Shown: one piece after another, positions 33,945 through 43,308 of the stretch | Layout: the number at the start of each line of letters is the position of its first letter | Position numbering within the stretch: the first letter of the stretch is position 1 | Assembly: GCA_017624025.1 (NCBI GenBank) | Contig: JAGANY010000041.1 | Coordinates: 1-61,777 of the forward strand | Source of the DNA: Ruminiclostridium sp. | Lineage (GTDB): Bacteria > Bacillota > Clostridia > Oscillospirales > Ruminococcaceae | Length of the DNA stretch: 61,777 nt | Direction of reading: 5' to 3' | Notes under the pieces: generated by a model | What the model saw: the letters and a program-made list of their open reading frames with translations, nothing else | The model's database searches: none | Told to the model about the DNA's origin: nothing | Program-made: the position numbers and the translations under genes

Positions 33945-34916
33945 TTAAAAATTTAATTTTATTATTTCTGTATCTATTATAGTATCCCAGTTTTCTGAAT
34001 CAAAAACATGAAAAGATAATTCTACTTCTTCAACTTTTTGAATATCATTTTCTTCAAGTTCAGAATTAATAAATGTAATTTCGTCAACTATATGTTTACC
34101 TGGAGTTATATCCGATGATAGCATGGCAGTTACCATAAAACCGTTGATTGATACATCTCTTGTCTGAACTGTAATATTTTTTTCGCTATTGTTTTCAACA
34201 TACAATTCAATATTGGGTCCTAAAAATGAACTACTCTCATCTAAACCCTTTATAATAATCTTTATATCATTTCCCTCATAGATAAGTTCTCCTGTATGAT
34301 TAAAACTATATTCATAGATTTCCGCTATTGATGTCTTTATCTGAATCATATCTGTGTCAAGATAATCATCCCAATTTTCAGAATCGAATATATGAAAGGA
34401 AAACTCAATATCAGCAATATCTTCAATTCCGCTTTTTTCAAAATCACTATCAATAAATGATATACTGTCATTAGCTTTTTTACCACTTGCAACATCTGCT
34501 GATAGCATTGCATTTATCATATAACCATTTACTGAAACATCTCGGCATTGAACTGTCAAATTCTTTTCTGTATTATTTTCAATAAGTAGTTTAAGTTCTG
34601 TTCCAAATATACCCATTCCACTTACTAATTCTTTTGCGGTTATTTTTATTCCTGCTTCATCTACTATAACAGTTTCTTCAATTATCACTTCTTCATCTAT
34701 AGTTGGCAATTCGATTTCAAACAAATCTTCCATTGCTAAAGTTGTACCTTGTTCAGTATGTTCTGATAGTGTTTCTTTAGGTGTGATAGATGTCACAGTA
34801 CTAGTCGTTGTCTCAATAATTGATTGTGTTGTCTCTGCTTGGTATGATGAACTATTATCACTACAACCAGACAATAATACTGAACATAGAATTAAAGAAA
34901 ATATTTTTTTCTTCAT
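33945..34916 (-). CDS. Lipoprotein with an internal domain duplication
   Basis: The start at 34916 (MKKKIFSLILCSVLLSGCS) follows GGAGG by 7 nt and gives 323 residues with lipobox LSGC. After a Thr-rich linker come two copies of one domain of about 110 residues. Repeat 1 has NLTVQCRDVSVNGYMINAML and FHIFDSENWDDYLDTD; repeat 2 has NITVQTRDVSINGFMVTAML and FHVFDSENWDTIIDTE. Each looks like an Ig-like or DUF4352-type beta sandwich. Codon use is more AT-rich than in neighbouring operons. It is divergent from an XRE regulator. Function unknown. Confidence 0.82.
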   Translation of the reverse strand: MKKKIFSLILCSVLLSGCSDNSSSYQAETTQSIIETTTSTVTSITPKETLSEHTEQGTTLAMEDLFEIELPTIDEEVIIEETVIVDEAGIKITAKELVSGMGIFGTELKLLIENNTEKNLTVQCRDVSVNGYMINAMLSADVASGKKANDSISFIDSDFEKSGIEDIADIEFSFHIFDSENWDDYLDTDMIQIKTSIAEIYEYSFNHTGELIYEGNDIKIIIKGLDESSSFLGPNIELYVENNSEKNITVQTRDVSINGFMVTAMLSSDITPGKHIVDEITFINSELEENDIQKVEEVELSFHVFDSENWDTIIDTEIIKLNF

Positions 34917-34945
34917 ATCAAATCCTCCAAACCGCATTTAGTTAT

Positions 34946-35010
34946 TTTTTAACTATAGCGCTTATATTATATATTATTTTCGACATTTTGTCAATACTGA
35001 TAGTTAAAAA
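34946..35010. promoter_or_regulatory. Consensus promoter and inverted repeats between lipoprotein and XRE genes
   Basis: The lipoprotein promoter on the minus strand is TTGACA (34994-34989), 17 nt, TATAAT (34971-34966), perfect. It is bracketed by an 11-bp inverted repeat, TTTTTAACTAT (34946-34956) and ATAGTTAAAAA (35000-35010), likely the XRE protein's operator pair. Confidence 0.65.
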
Positions 35011-35039
35011 TGCCATAATAATTTTATGGAGGTATTGAT

Positions 35040-35309
35040 ATGACTTTAGGAGAAAAAATACGTAATGCACGAGAAGATATGGATCTTTTACAATCGGATA
35101 TGGCAAAGCTTATCCCTATGAATCAATCCAACTACTCAAAAATAGAACGCGATATTCAAGAGCCAAATATAGAACAGCTCAGAAGAATCTGCCAGATTTT
35201 AAAATTAGATCCTCGTTACCTCTTGGAAATCGGTGAACTGGATTTTATTTCCGCTTCGGATATGAAGCTTTTAAATGATATAAAAATTTTTATAGAAAAC
35301 CATAAATAA
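35040..35309 (+). CDS. XRE family transcriptional regulator
   Basis: The 89-residue protein consists of a Cro/CI-type helix-turn-helix (LGEKIRNAREDMDLLQSDMAKLI, then NQSNYSKIERDIQEPNIEQL, about residues 3-60) and a short tail. No sensor domain is present. It is divergent from the duplicated-domain lipoprotein, with inverted repeats in between, so it likely controls that gene. ATG follows GGAGG. Confidence 0.88.
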   Translation: MTLGEKIRNAREDMDLLQSDMAKLIPMNQSNYSKIERDIQEPNIEQLRRICQILKLDPRYLLEIGELDFISASDMKLLNDIKIFIENHK

Positions 35310-35335
35310 ACGGCAGGTATTTGTACCTGCCGTTT
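35308..35335. terminator. Hairpin bounding the lipoprotein/XRE island (right)
   Basis: AAACGGCAGGT/ACCTGCCGTTT overlaps the XRE stop and matches the left-hand hairpin at 33908-33936. Confidence 0.75.
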
Positions 35336-35376
35336 ATGTTTAAACCCTATAATTATAAAGTGCGGACTTTTAACGA

Positions 35377-35475
35377 GCATTTTTGGGGCTGCCGCCCCTT
35401 TCCCCTGCCAAGCCTTTGAAAAGGCTTGACCTAAACTTCTTTTTTTGCTCGCTTCGCTCGTTGTTTTTAAGAGAG
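35377..35475 (+). repeat. Dispersed structured repeat, family R2, copy B
   Basis: On the plus strand: GGGGCTGCCGCCCC, CAAGCCTTT/AAAGGCTTG, a T-rich spacer, TTGCTCGCTTCGCTCG and GAGAG. Same order as copy A at 4483-4579 on the other strand. GCGGACT and AGTCCGC flank this copy as short inverted repeats. Confidence 0.7.
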
Positions 35476-35486
35476 TCCGCCTTTTA

Positions 35487-36644
35487 TCATTCCTTAAATA
35501 TCTTCATTGCTTCTTCTGCCATTCTTTCGTACGCCTTAAGGCTCGGATGTAAGTGGTCGCCGCTGTCATAGCCCTCAGCAAAGGCTTTGGGGTCGTCGGG
35601 GTCACAGACTGCCTTATCGAAATCTATAAATCCGTCTGCCTCGTCTGTTGTTCTTATCCATTCGTTTACCTCATTCTTGAGAACCTCTCTGAAATCCTCG
35701 TAGGTTCTCCATCCCTTTATAGGAAGAAGTGTTCCGAGATAAACCTTAAGCCCCTTTTCCCGTGCAAGCTTTATATACCATCTTAATCCGTCAATCATCT
35801 CTTCCGCTGTCGGAAGGTCGCTCCAGGGTCTGAACTTGTTGACCTCCTCTCCGACAGGATGAATAATATCGTTTATTCCGTGCTGGATAATAACCGTATC
35901 CGCTCCCGTGACATCAGTTTCGTGGGGAAAACGGGTCTCGCCCTTAAGTCCGTATGAATCGTAGGTAATGTTGTCATACTGGCGGAGAATACGTGTTCCG
36001 CTCGCTGCCTTTCTTATAACGGCTGTATCGGTTATTCCTGCCTCTAAAACCTTTTCCATAAAAAAGTCCGGCCACGCCTGTGCGGTTATTGAGTCGCCGT
36101 AACAGATTACTGTTCGCTTTTCTTCTGTTGTAAGCACCTCGATATCGCTTAGAAAGTAGAAACAGCTTGTGGCTTTCGAGGTGTCCATATCGAAGGGCGA
36201 ATTTTCGGTCTGGTCGCCTATTCCGAAATAGCCTCGTGATAACGGGCCTGTTATAATAACGCCCGAACGCATTTCGGTATAGTCCGCAAGATATATGCTT
36301 ATTGCAAGCTCCTCGCCTCTTGATACTGAAAACTCTACGGGGTCGCTTACAGCTTTTTCTCCTGCAGGAATAGTTACGCTTTCTTTTCCGCCGAATGTGA
36401 ATGTTTTTATTGTTGCAGCGTCAATCCTGTCTTCCCCTAAGGAACGGGCTGCTTTAACAGAAGCTATAGTTACCGCTTCTGTTCCACAGAAATTATCCAG
36501 TGTTATTCTTAATCCTTCGCCGTCAAGCATCATCTTTATCGGATAGCGAAGAGTTATATTTTTTGCATAGCTTGCGGGACGGCGTTTTGCAGCTGATACC
36601 GCATTACCCCAAGCCGTTACCCATTTTTTATTTTCTCCTGTCAT
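35487..36644 (-). CDS. SGNH/GDSL hydrolase
   Basis: The 385-residue protein has an N-terminal beta-rich domain (about 1-175) and a C-terminal SGNH catalytic domain: VICYGDSITAQAW (Ser), QHGINDI (Asn block) and GDHLHPS (Asp-x-x-His). Enzymes of this layout remove acetyl or acyl groups from polysaccharides or lipids. No signal peptide is evident, so it may act on imported oligosaccharides. It has no close operon partner. Confidence 0.9.
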   Translation of the reverse strand: MTGENKKWVTAWGNAVSAAKRRPASYAKNITLRYPIKMMLDGEGLRITLDNFCGTEAVTIASVKAARSLGEDRIDAATIKTFTFGGKESVTIPAGEKAVSDPVEFSVSRGEELAISIYLADYTEMRSGVIITGPLSRGYFGIGDQTENSPFDMDTSKATSCFYFLSDIEVLTTEEKRTVICYGDSITAQAWPDFFMEKVLEAGITDTAVIRKAASGTRILRQYDNITYDSYGLKGETRFPHETDVTGADTVIIQHGINDIIHPVGEEVNKFRPWSDLPTAEEMIDGLRWYIKLAREKGLKVYLGTLLPIKGWRTYEDFREVLKNEVNEWIRTTDEADGFIDFDKAVCDPDDPKAFAEGYDSGDHLHPSLKAYERMAEEAMKIFKE

Positions 36645-36821
36645 TTTTATCCCCTTTTCTTCGACATTTTGTATATTTTATCTTATATATTACTTTTTGT
36701 ATTTAAAAACACGCTGTTTTTGTTCATAATTCGTCAAAGCTGAACAAAAAACAATGTTCATAATCCGAACACCGATTTATAGTATAACACATTTTATCAA
36801 ACACTGCAATATAATAAAAGC

Positions 36822-37005
36822 ATTTATGAGCATTATTGAGGAAATCTCTTTTGAAAAAGGGGTATTCCTCAAACTCTTTTTCTAAAACTTTCAGTTTAAA
36901 TTCAAGACCCACAGGGTAATACCTTGTGGGTCTTGAATTTATATTAAAAGTCTTTGTAAGTGAGTTCGGGAGAAAGCCTTTCTTCAGAAAGGTTTCTCCC
37001 GATAA
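36822..37005 (+). repeat. Dispersed structured repeat, family R1, copy 1
   Basis: About 184 nt with three hairpins: A, TTGAGGAA/TTCCTCAA with inner CTCTTT/AAAGGG (36836-36872); B, a 17-bp stem over AAATTCAAGACCC/GGGTCTTGAATTT (36898-36940); C, CGGGAGAAA.../...TTTCTCCCG (36967-37001). A second copy lies at 61587-61766, with compensatory base changes in A and B. Spacers such as AAAACTTTCAGTTT and TATATTAAAAGTCTTTG are also conserved. It fills most of the gap between the SGNH and chemoreceptor genes. Confidence 0.85.
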
Positions 37006-37012
37006 TACTGGT

Positions 37013-38989
37013 TTAATCTCTTAAGTTAAATGCGCCGATTAAGTCCTTAAGCATAGCCGACTGGCTTGAAAGCTCTTCGGATGCTGCAGCACTTTCTTCT
37101 GCAGTAGCGGAGTTAGTCTGGACAACGCCGGAAATCTGGTCGATACCGACAGTAACCTGGCCTGCAGAAGCAGCCTGTTCCTTACTTGCTTCAGCAATGC
37201 TGTTTACAAGCTGGTTTACCTTTAATGTAGCTTCTGAAACCTTATTCATAAGCTCAGCAGTTTCTTCTACTATAGCACTGCCATTCTTAACAGCTTCAAC
37301 AGATTCTTCGATAAGAACGGTGGTATCGCTTGCTGCTTCAGCGGACTTAGAAGCAAGGTTTCTTACTTCGTCTGCTACAACGGCAAAGCCCTTACCGGCG
37401 TCTCCAGCTCTTGCAGCTTCAACTGCAGCATTAAGAGCGAGGATATTGGTCTGGAATGCGATATCTTCAATAGCCTTGATAATCTTGCTGATTTCTTCGG
37501 AAGAGCGGTTTATCTTATCCATAGCTTCGATAAGCTTCTTCATATGCTCGTTAGCACGCTGCATAGCTTCGTTTGTTTCGTTTGTGCTTATCTTTGCTAT
37601 TTCACAGCTTCCTGAAGTGCTGTTGATATGTTGGGAAATTTCGGTAAGTGTTGCAGCAAGTTCCTGAATTGAGCTTGCCTGTTCAGTTGCACCCTGTGAA
37701 AGAGACTGTGCACCGGCAGAAACCTGTTCGGAACCGCTCGATACCTGGTCAGCGGCAAGATTTATCTGTGCGAGAGTGTCGCTTAACTGTGTATTAATCT
37801 TCTTTACGGATTCATAAAGATTTGCATAATCTCCGGCATAAATAGAAGCGTTACAATCTGTATCAACGTTGAAGTTGCCTTCTGCCATAGAAGCGAGGAT
37901 ACGGTCAATGTCACGGATAATAGCATTCATACCTGTAACAAGCTCACCTGTTGCTTCGGCGAGGATATGTGTTTCGTCTCTTGTTTTTACTGTAGGAACT
38001 TCGCTTGTAAGGTCGCCTGCAACAACGCTCTTAAGTCTTTTGGAAACAGCCTTTATAGGATTGCCGATTGTAGTTCCGATAAATGTTGCGAGTACTATTG
38101 CAAGAGCTATGCCTACAACTACAATAATTACAACAACGAGTATTATTTCATATACTTCTGTAAGGAAGTCGGAAGCGTCGGCTCTTATTATAAGCGACCA
38201 GCCGTTTGTGTTTTCAACGGGAGCAAAGGCAACGATATTGTCCTTACCCTGGATTTTTGTCTTTTCATATCCGTGTTCACCGTGTTCCATCTTATCGTGG
38301 ATATCAGCGAGATTCTTAAGGGAAGAATCTGTTTCGGCAAGTATCTGGATATTTTCTGTTTCAGCGACCTTTGTGCCGTCCTTATGTGCAATCGTATTGC
38401 CTGCCGCGTCTATCAAATATGCCTGACAGCTATTGCTGAGATGAATCTGTGAAACGATGTCGTTAAGGAATGTTTCAGTAGGAACAACATATACGCATCC
38501 GATAACGTTAGTCCCTGATTCGCCGTTTTCCCAGAGAGGAGCAGCGATAATAATACTGATGTCTCCTGTAACTCTTGAAACAACAGGCTCAGAGATAGTA
38601 GCTTCGCCCTTCATTGCGTTTTTAAAATACTGACGGTCGGACATATCTGCACCGGTAGTTATATTTTTACCGCTTGCATCAAGAACAACACCTCGTATCA
38701 TTCCGTGTGCCTTTGCATGCTGTGTTACGAGTTCAACCTTTTGTTCGGGGGTAAATTCATCACCTGCAATAGCTTTAGAACTGCCAAGCTCAACTGCTAC
38801 GTTAAGATATGCTTCCATCTCCCATCTTACACGCTGTGCGGTAAGCTCTACGAGTTCGGTCATATCTTCTTCAAGACGAGTGTTGATACCCACGGTAGAA
38901 AGCGATGCAGAAACTACACCGAGTATAACGAGAGTAACGGCTACGAGGGTAATCATACTTACGATAATTGTGTGTTTTACAGATTTCAT
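37013..38989 (-). CDS. Methyl-accepting chemotaxis protein with dCache sensor
   Basis: The 658-residue receptor has membrane segments near 9-31 and 283-307, an extracellular dCache-like domain between them ([18 protein letters not shown]..., [19 protein letters not shown]), a HAMP region (about 308-360) and a long cytoplasmic signalling coil with the conserved tip [20 protein letters not shown]. The sensor type often binds amino acids or small organic acids. No flagellar or che genes are nearby; the pilus cluster is an alternative output. Confidence 0.95.
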   Translation of the reverse strand: MKSVKHTIIVSMITLVAVTLVILGVVSASLSTVGINTRLEEDMTELVELTAQRVRWEMEAYLNVAVELGSSKAIAGDEFTPEQKVELVTQHAKAHGMIRGVVLDASGKNITTGADMSDRQYFKNAMKGEATISEPVVSRVTGDISIIIAAPLWENGESGTNVIGCVYVVPTETFLNDIVSQIHLSNSCQAYLIDAAGNTIAHKDGTKVAETENIQILAETDSSLKNLADIHDKMEHGEHGYEKTKIQGKDNIVAFAPVENTNGWSLIIRADASDFLTEVYEIILVVVIIVVVGIALAIVLATFIGTTIGNPIKAVSKRLKSVVAGDLTSEVPTVKTRDETHILAEATGELVTGMNAIIRDIDRILASMAEGNFNVDTDCNASIYAGDYANLYESVKKINTQLSDTLAQINLAADQVSSGSEQVSAGAQSLSQGATEQASSIQELAATLTEISQHINSTSGSCEIAKISTNETNEAMQRANEHMKKLIEAMDKINRSSEEISKIIKAIEDIAFQTNILALNAAVEAARAGDAGKGFAVVADEVRNLASKSAEAASDTTVLIEESVEAVKNGSAIVEETAELMNKVSEATLKVNQLVNSIAEASKEQAASAGQVTVGIDQISGVVQTNSATAEESAAASEELSSQSAMLKDLIGAFNLRD

Positions 38990-39059
38990 TAGTTATGTAC
39001 CACCATTCTTTTTTGTTCTTCTCTCCCAAAAATATGAACTTTTTTATGTCTGTCTTTTT

Positions 39060-39088
39060 ATAATACCACTTTTTTCAATAAAAGTCAA
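39060..39088 (-). promoter_or_regulatory. Promoter of the chemoreceptor gene
   Basis: TTGACT (39088-39083), 17 nt, TATTAT (39065-39060) on the minus strand. Confidence 0.65.
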
Positions 39089-39199
39089 TTAAACACTTTA
39101 CTTAGTTATCGGTTTTCTATATTTTAAATAAAAAACCTTTCGTTTTTCTTGCCTTTGCCCTTTTAAATTGTGTAAATTGTTAAAAATTGTTTTTAATAT

Positions 39200-39228
39200 T
39201 GAATTATAATTTCATATATGTTATAATG
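39200..39228 (+). promoter_or_regulatory. Promoter of the GGDEF gene
   Basis: TTGAAT (39200-39205), 17 nt, TATAAT (39223-39228) with an extended TGT. The divergent gap 38990-39288 otherwise shows only AT-rich DNA. Confidence 0.65.
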
Positions 39229-39288
39229 TTTGTAATAGTATAGCTTCTTGTTATATTAAAATATTATGACTCCTAGAAGGAGGTAAAA

Positions 39289-41244
39289 ATGCTTAATAAG
39301 GGAAATATGAAAATAATCGGAGTTGTTCTTTGCGGAGCCCAGGATGAAGCTACTGCTGAACATATAACTCATATATCACACTATGCGGAAGAGCTTAACT
39401 ATAAGCTTCTTATATTCAATTCCTTTGCTGACTATTTTATGGACAACACTCCCGACAATCCCACAAAGGTTATCTATAAAATCATAAATTATGACATTCT
39501 CGACGGTATTATTCTTCTTTCGGAATCGATAAAAAGCAACGCTGTTATCGAAGAAGTCGTTGCGAGTGCAACCGCAAGAAATATACCTGTCGTTTCTATT
39601 CTAACGCCTGTAAAGGGGTGTTATAACATTACCTTCGATTTCCGCGAAAACTTCAAGCGTATTATCGACCACGTAATCGAAGAGCATAACTGTAAGCGTA
39701 TATATTTTGTAAGCGGTATAAAGGGTAATGATTTTGCCGAGGACAGGCTTAACTGTTACCGCGAATCTATGACCGAGCACGGTCTCGAAATAGATGAACG
39801 AGGAATAGGCTACGGCGATTTCTGGGACAGACCTACCTATGAGGTTGTTGAAAGATGGATTACCAACGACGCACTTCCTAAGCCCGACGCTATTATCTGT
39901 GCCAATGACTCTATGGCTATTGCAACCTGTATAAAGCTTTCCGAATTCGGATATAAGGTGCCCGACGATATTATTGTTACGGGTCACGACGGAATAGACG
40001 CTGAAAAATGTCATTCTCCGAGACTTACTACCGCTATAACAGATATAGAGGGTGCTTGTAAACGTGCCGTAAATGTTCTCGATGAGGTTATTAACGGCGG
40101 TGAACCCGATAAGGATATTGTTATCCCCTCTACTCTTATTACCTCCGAATCCTGTGGATGTAAGGAAATCTCAAACCTCGCTCTTAACCAGAAGATTTCC
40201 GAACTCTCTTCGAAGCTCGGTGAACAGTCGGGGTTTGAAAACCACCTTAATATGATGGCTATGATGCTTTCAGAGGATAACGATTTTGATGTATTCCGCA
40301 CCCATCTTGCTCAGTATATGGAATCTGCCTGGGCACACAGTGCGTGGATATGTCTTGCTCCGGGATGTATGAATCCGAGACCCCTTACAGCCGATGAGCT
40401 TGCTGACGATACTACCTATGAACCGCCCGAAACAAGATTCTTTGACGGCGATAAGCTTATGAACGTTCTCGCCTGGGAAAAAGGACAAACTTACGTTCCC
40501 AACAATATTGAATTTGACAGAAGCGATATACTGCCGAATCTTATTGAAAAGCTTGAAAAGCACAATATGATCTTCTTCTGTCCGATTTATTTCCGAAACT
40601 TAGCACAGGGATATATAGGTCTTTGCTGTCAGCCCGAATATGCTCCGTTCAAATTCACACAGACATTTATGAGCTACCTCAATATGATTCTTGAGGTAAT
40701 GAAGCAGAAGCTGTTCATCAATGCTGCCGTATCACAGCTTAAATCTATGTATATTCTCGACTTTATGACCTCACTTTACAACAGAAGAGGCTTTTACTCA
40801 AAGATTAAGCCGAGGCTCGAAAACTGTATAACCCTCCGCCACGATCTTGTGGTTGTATCAGTAGATATGGACGGGCTTAAATCGATAAACGATACATACG
40901 GTCATCGTGAAGGCGACTATGCAATAAAATCAATTTCAAACCTTCTTACTCTTGCGTCAGATGATAACTCCATTGTTGCACGTTTCGGCGGCGATGAATT
41001 TGTTGTTGCGGGAGTTTTCCCCAACGGCGAAGAGGTTGCAAAGCGTTTCGAAGAATCTCTTAAGAGAAAAATCGAAGCCTTCAACGAAATTTCCAATAAG
41101 CCTTATAAGATTTCCGCAAGCGTTGGTATCTCTATAACCAAGCCCGACGAAACAACAAATCTTGATGAGCTTATTGAGCTTGCAGACGAGATAATGTACC
41201 GTGAAAAGGAAACAAGAAAGCGTTTAAGAGGCACAAGAACCTAA
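39289..41244 (+). CDS. Diguanylate cyclase with a LacI-type periplasmic-binding sensor domain
   Basis: Residues 8-290 form a Peripla_BP_3-like sugar-binding domain like that of LacI regulators (GIILLSESI, DAIICANDSMAIATCIKLSEFGYKVPDDIIVTGHDG), ending in the SESCGC motif, but without a helix-turn-helix. A linker/GAF-like region follows, then a GGDEF domain with ARFGGDEFVVAG near residue 565. It should make c-di-GMP in response to a ligand bound in the cytoplasm. AAGGAGG lies 6 nt before the ATG. Two small genes follow closely. Confidence 0.93.
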   Translation: MLNKGNMKIIGVVLCGAQDEATAEHITHISHYAEELNYKLLIFNSFADYFMDNTPDNPTKVIYKIINYDILDGIILLSESIKSNAVIEEVVASATARNIPVVSILTPVKGCYNITFDFRENFKRIIDHVIEEHNCKRIYFVSGIKGNDFAEDRLNCYRESMTEHGLEIDERGIGYGDFWDRPTYEVVERWITNDALPKPDAIICANDSMAIATCIKLSEFGYKVPDDIIVTGHDGIDAEKCHSPRLTTAITDIEGACKRAVNVLDEVINGGEPDKDIVIPSTLITSESCGCKEISNLALNQKISELSSKLGEQSGFENHLNMMAMMLSEDNDFDVFRTHLAQYMESAWAHSAWICLAPGCMNPRPLTADELADDTTYEPPETRFFDGDKLMNVLAWEKGQTYVPNNIEFDRSDILPNLIEKLEKHNMIFFCPIYFRNLAQGYIGLCCQPEYAPFKFTQTFMSYLNMILEVMKQKLFINAAVSQLKSMYILDFMTSLYNRRGFYSKIKPRLENCITLRHDLVVVSVDMDGLKSINDTYGHREGDYAIKSISNLLTLASDDNSIVARFGGDEFVVAGVFPNGEEVAKRFEESLKRKIEAFNEISNKPYKISASVGISITKPDETTNLDELIELADEIMYREKETRKRLRGTRT

Positions 41245-41254
41245 GGAGGAGTAT

Positions 41255-41500
41255 ATGGCAAAATGGATAGACAAAAGCATTGACATTTCTTCTTTTTATG
41301 ACCGTTTAAGCAACGATTTAAAGGAGCTTATAGAAGAAGCAGAGCTTGCTGAAAAAGAAGAAAACGAAGGAAAATATATGGCTTTATGTGACAGCATCGA
41401 GGTTATCGGAAAGCTTCACGTTACGAGCGGACATATTTCCGAGTATGAATGGTGGAATATGCTTTGCAGCAGATATTTCCCGAGGGATTTAGGAGATTGA
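41255..41500 (+). CDS. Small acidic protein of unknown function
   Basis: The 81-residue protein (MAKWIDKSIDISSFYDRLSNDL..., ...GHISEYEWWNMLCSRYF) is helical and acidic. I do not recognise a family. It lies 10 nt after the GGDEF gene and 1 nt before the propeller gene, and has AGGAGG upstream, so the three are co-expressed. Confidence 0.75.
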   Translation: MAKWIDKSIDISSFYDRLSNDLKELIEEAELAEKEENEGKYMALCDSIEVIGKLHVTSGHISEYEWWNMLCSRYFPRDLGD

Positions 41501-41501
41501 T

Positions 41502-43271
41502 ATGAGTAAAAACAAAACAGGAAACGGTTTAAAGATAATTATTATAGTCCTCGCTTTATTACTTGTTATAGCTGTAGGCGTAATAGCGGTTTTACTTATT
41601 AATAATGATAAAGACAATATTTCCGATAAGAGCGATGATGAAATTGTAACGGAAGCCGAAGAAGAAGAAAAAGACCCCGAAGACGAGGATAATAAAAAAG
41701 ATAAAGACGAAGAAAAAACGGATTCGGTTTTTGAAGATATTTTTTCAAAGGAAGTAGAAAAAAGCGAGCTGCAATTTTTCTATAACGAAAAAGAAGGAAA
41801 AACTTATCTTATACTTAATGGTGAAGTGCTTGAGGATACGGTTGATGAAAAATTTACACCTGGAAGCTATAACAATTATTTGACAAAATCGCTACACAAC
41901 GATGTCTATTTTCTCGGATGTTACGCTATTAAGGATAAGAAACTGTATAAATTCACCGATGATATTTTGCAAGAAGTTATTTCATTTGTAAGATTCTCAA
42001 ATTATGGAGAGGGTGCTGCATTTATTTGTGATGACGGATTTGTACTTTACCGCTTCGATACAGGTAAAAAAGAAGTAATTTACGGCGAAGATGATGCTTC
42101 TGATTATATTCACACCTTTGCAATTTCTCCAGATGCTAAAACTGTTTTATATATGACTTATGATTATGAGTTGTATCTTTATAAAGACGGAAAAAGCCAA
42201 AAACTTGACGATGGATTTCAGGAATATGCAACAGTGGTCGCTGTATCAAATGATGGTGAATTCTGCTATGTTTTTGACGTATTTAGTGAAAACAAAACTT
42301 TTTACTGTTATAACTCCAACGGTGACAGAGATATAATATTTAATGCGAACGAATCTGGTCGTAGTTATGCTGTTGCTCCTATTGCTTTAAATATTGATAA
42401 TACACAGGTTTCTTGCTGTTTTCGTGATATTGGAGAAATGCTTGTTTATGATAGTACTACTAGTGTGAAAAATAAGTATTATTTCGAGCCGTCTGAACAT
42501 TCATCGAGCAGAGGTCTTGTCCCATCCGGAGAATACTGGTTTCAGCCACAAGAATATCTGAAAGAAGGCGACAGATATACAAATATAATCTTTACAGATG
42601 TTGAGAATTTAAACAATTGTTTTTATACAGGCGACAGAAATTCCTGTAGGTCTTACTATATTGATGGTGATGTGCTTAAAAAAATTTCTGAAAATAACTG
42701 CTGTCTCGATATTTCATCAGACAAAAGCGAATTATTCTGCTTTGATTACACAGATAATGTTCTTTATTATACAAATCTCAGTGAAAAAACCGTAGAAAAG
42801 GTCATTGATGAAATAATCTGCTTTGGCGTTACTCCAGATTTTACTCATATCTTCTATGTAACAAAAGATAATGAATTATATATTACTAATGCTGACGGAA
42901 GCGATAAGAAAAAGCTTGATAGTGATGTATGCGGAGAAAATTATTTTGAATCAAGTTCATTTGAAAACATAGGGGTTATATATCCTCGTATTCTTGGGAA
43001 TGAATATATAATCTACGGCACAAATGACGGTGATATTTATATGTGCGATATTGATGGCGAAAGAACAAGAATTAAAGCTGAACTTGATTTTAGAGATTCA
43101 GATTACTATGTTAACGACTATTCTAATTTATATGGAAGAATAATGGGTAACAGCTATAATCATTCGTTTTTATTCTCCAACCGTGATTTCATAACCTACA
43201 CAAACAACGGCAACCTTTATAAAATCGACAGCAACGGTAAAACCTCTCTTCTTTTAGAGAATGTTGAATAA
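41502..43271 (+). CDS. Membrane-anchored beta-propeller-like protein
   Basis: The 589-residue protein has one N-terminal membrane helix (about 12-33), an acidic Lys/Glu/Asp linker (about 37-80) and an extracellular body of repeated four-stranded blade-like units (YIHTFAISPDAKTVLYMTYDYELYLY, VAVSNDGEFCYVFD, ITNADGSDKKKLD) as in TolB/DPP-IV-type propellers. Function unknown; a role in surface binding is possible. Sequence is more AT-rich than neighbours in its middle. A strong terminator follows. Confidence 0.78.
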   Translation: MSKNKTGNGLKIIIIVLALLLVIAVGVIAVLLINNDKDNISDKSDDEIVTEAEEEEKDPEDEDNKKDKDEEKTDSVFEDIFSKEVEKSELQFFYNEKEGKTYLILNGEVLEDTVDEKFTPGSYNNYLTKSLHNDVYFLGCYAIKDKKLYKFTDDILQEVISFVRFSNYGEGAAFICDDGFVLYRFDTGKKEVIYGEDDASDYIHTFAISPDAKTVLYMTYDYELYLYKDGKSQKLDDGFQEYATVVAVSNDGEFCYVFDVFSENKTFYCYNSNGDRDIIFNANESGRSYAVAPIALNIDNTQVSCCFRDIGEMLVYDSTTSVKNKYYFEPSEHSSSRGLVPSGEYWFQPQEYLKEGDRYTNIIFTDVENLNNCFYTGDRNSCRSYYIDGDVLKKISENNCCLDISSDKSELFCFDYTDNVLYYTNLSEKTVEKVIDEIICFGVTPDFTHIFYVTKDNELYITNADGSDKKKLDSDVCGENYFESSSFENIGVIYPRILGNEYIIYGTNDGDIYMCDIDGERTRIKAELDFRDSDYYVNDYSNLYGRIMGNSYNHSFLFSNRDFITYTNNGNLYKIDSNGKTSLLLENVE

Positions 43272-43276
43272 AAAAT

Positions 43277-43308
43277 AAGGACTGTACAAAAAGTACAGTC
43301 CTCTTTTT
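43277..43308 (+). terminator. Terminator after the propeller gene
   Basis: AGGACTGTAC/GTACAGTCCT followed by seven T's. Confidence 0.9.

Noticed and set aside
36724-36912. Minus-strand ORF of 62 residues
   Set aside because: It lies largely inside repeat R1 and has no RBS or coding character.
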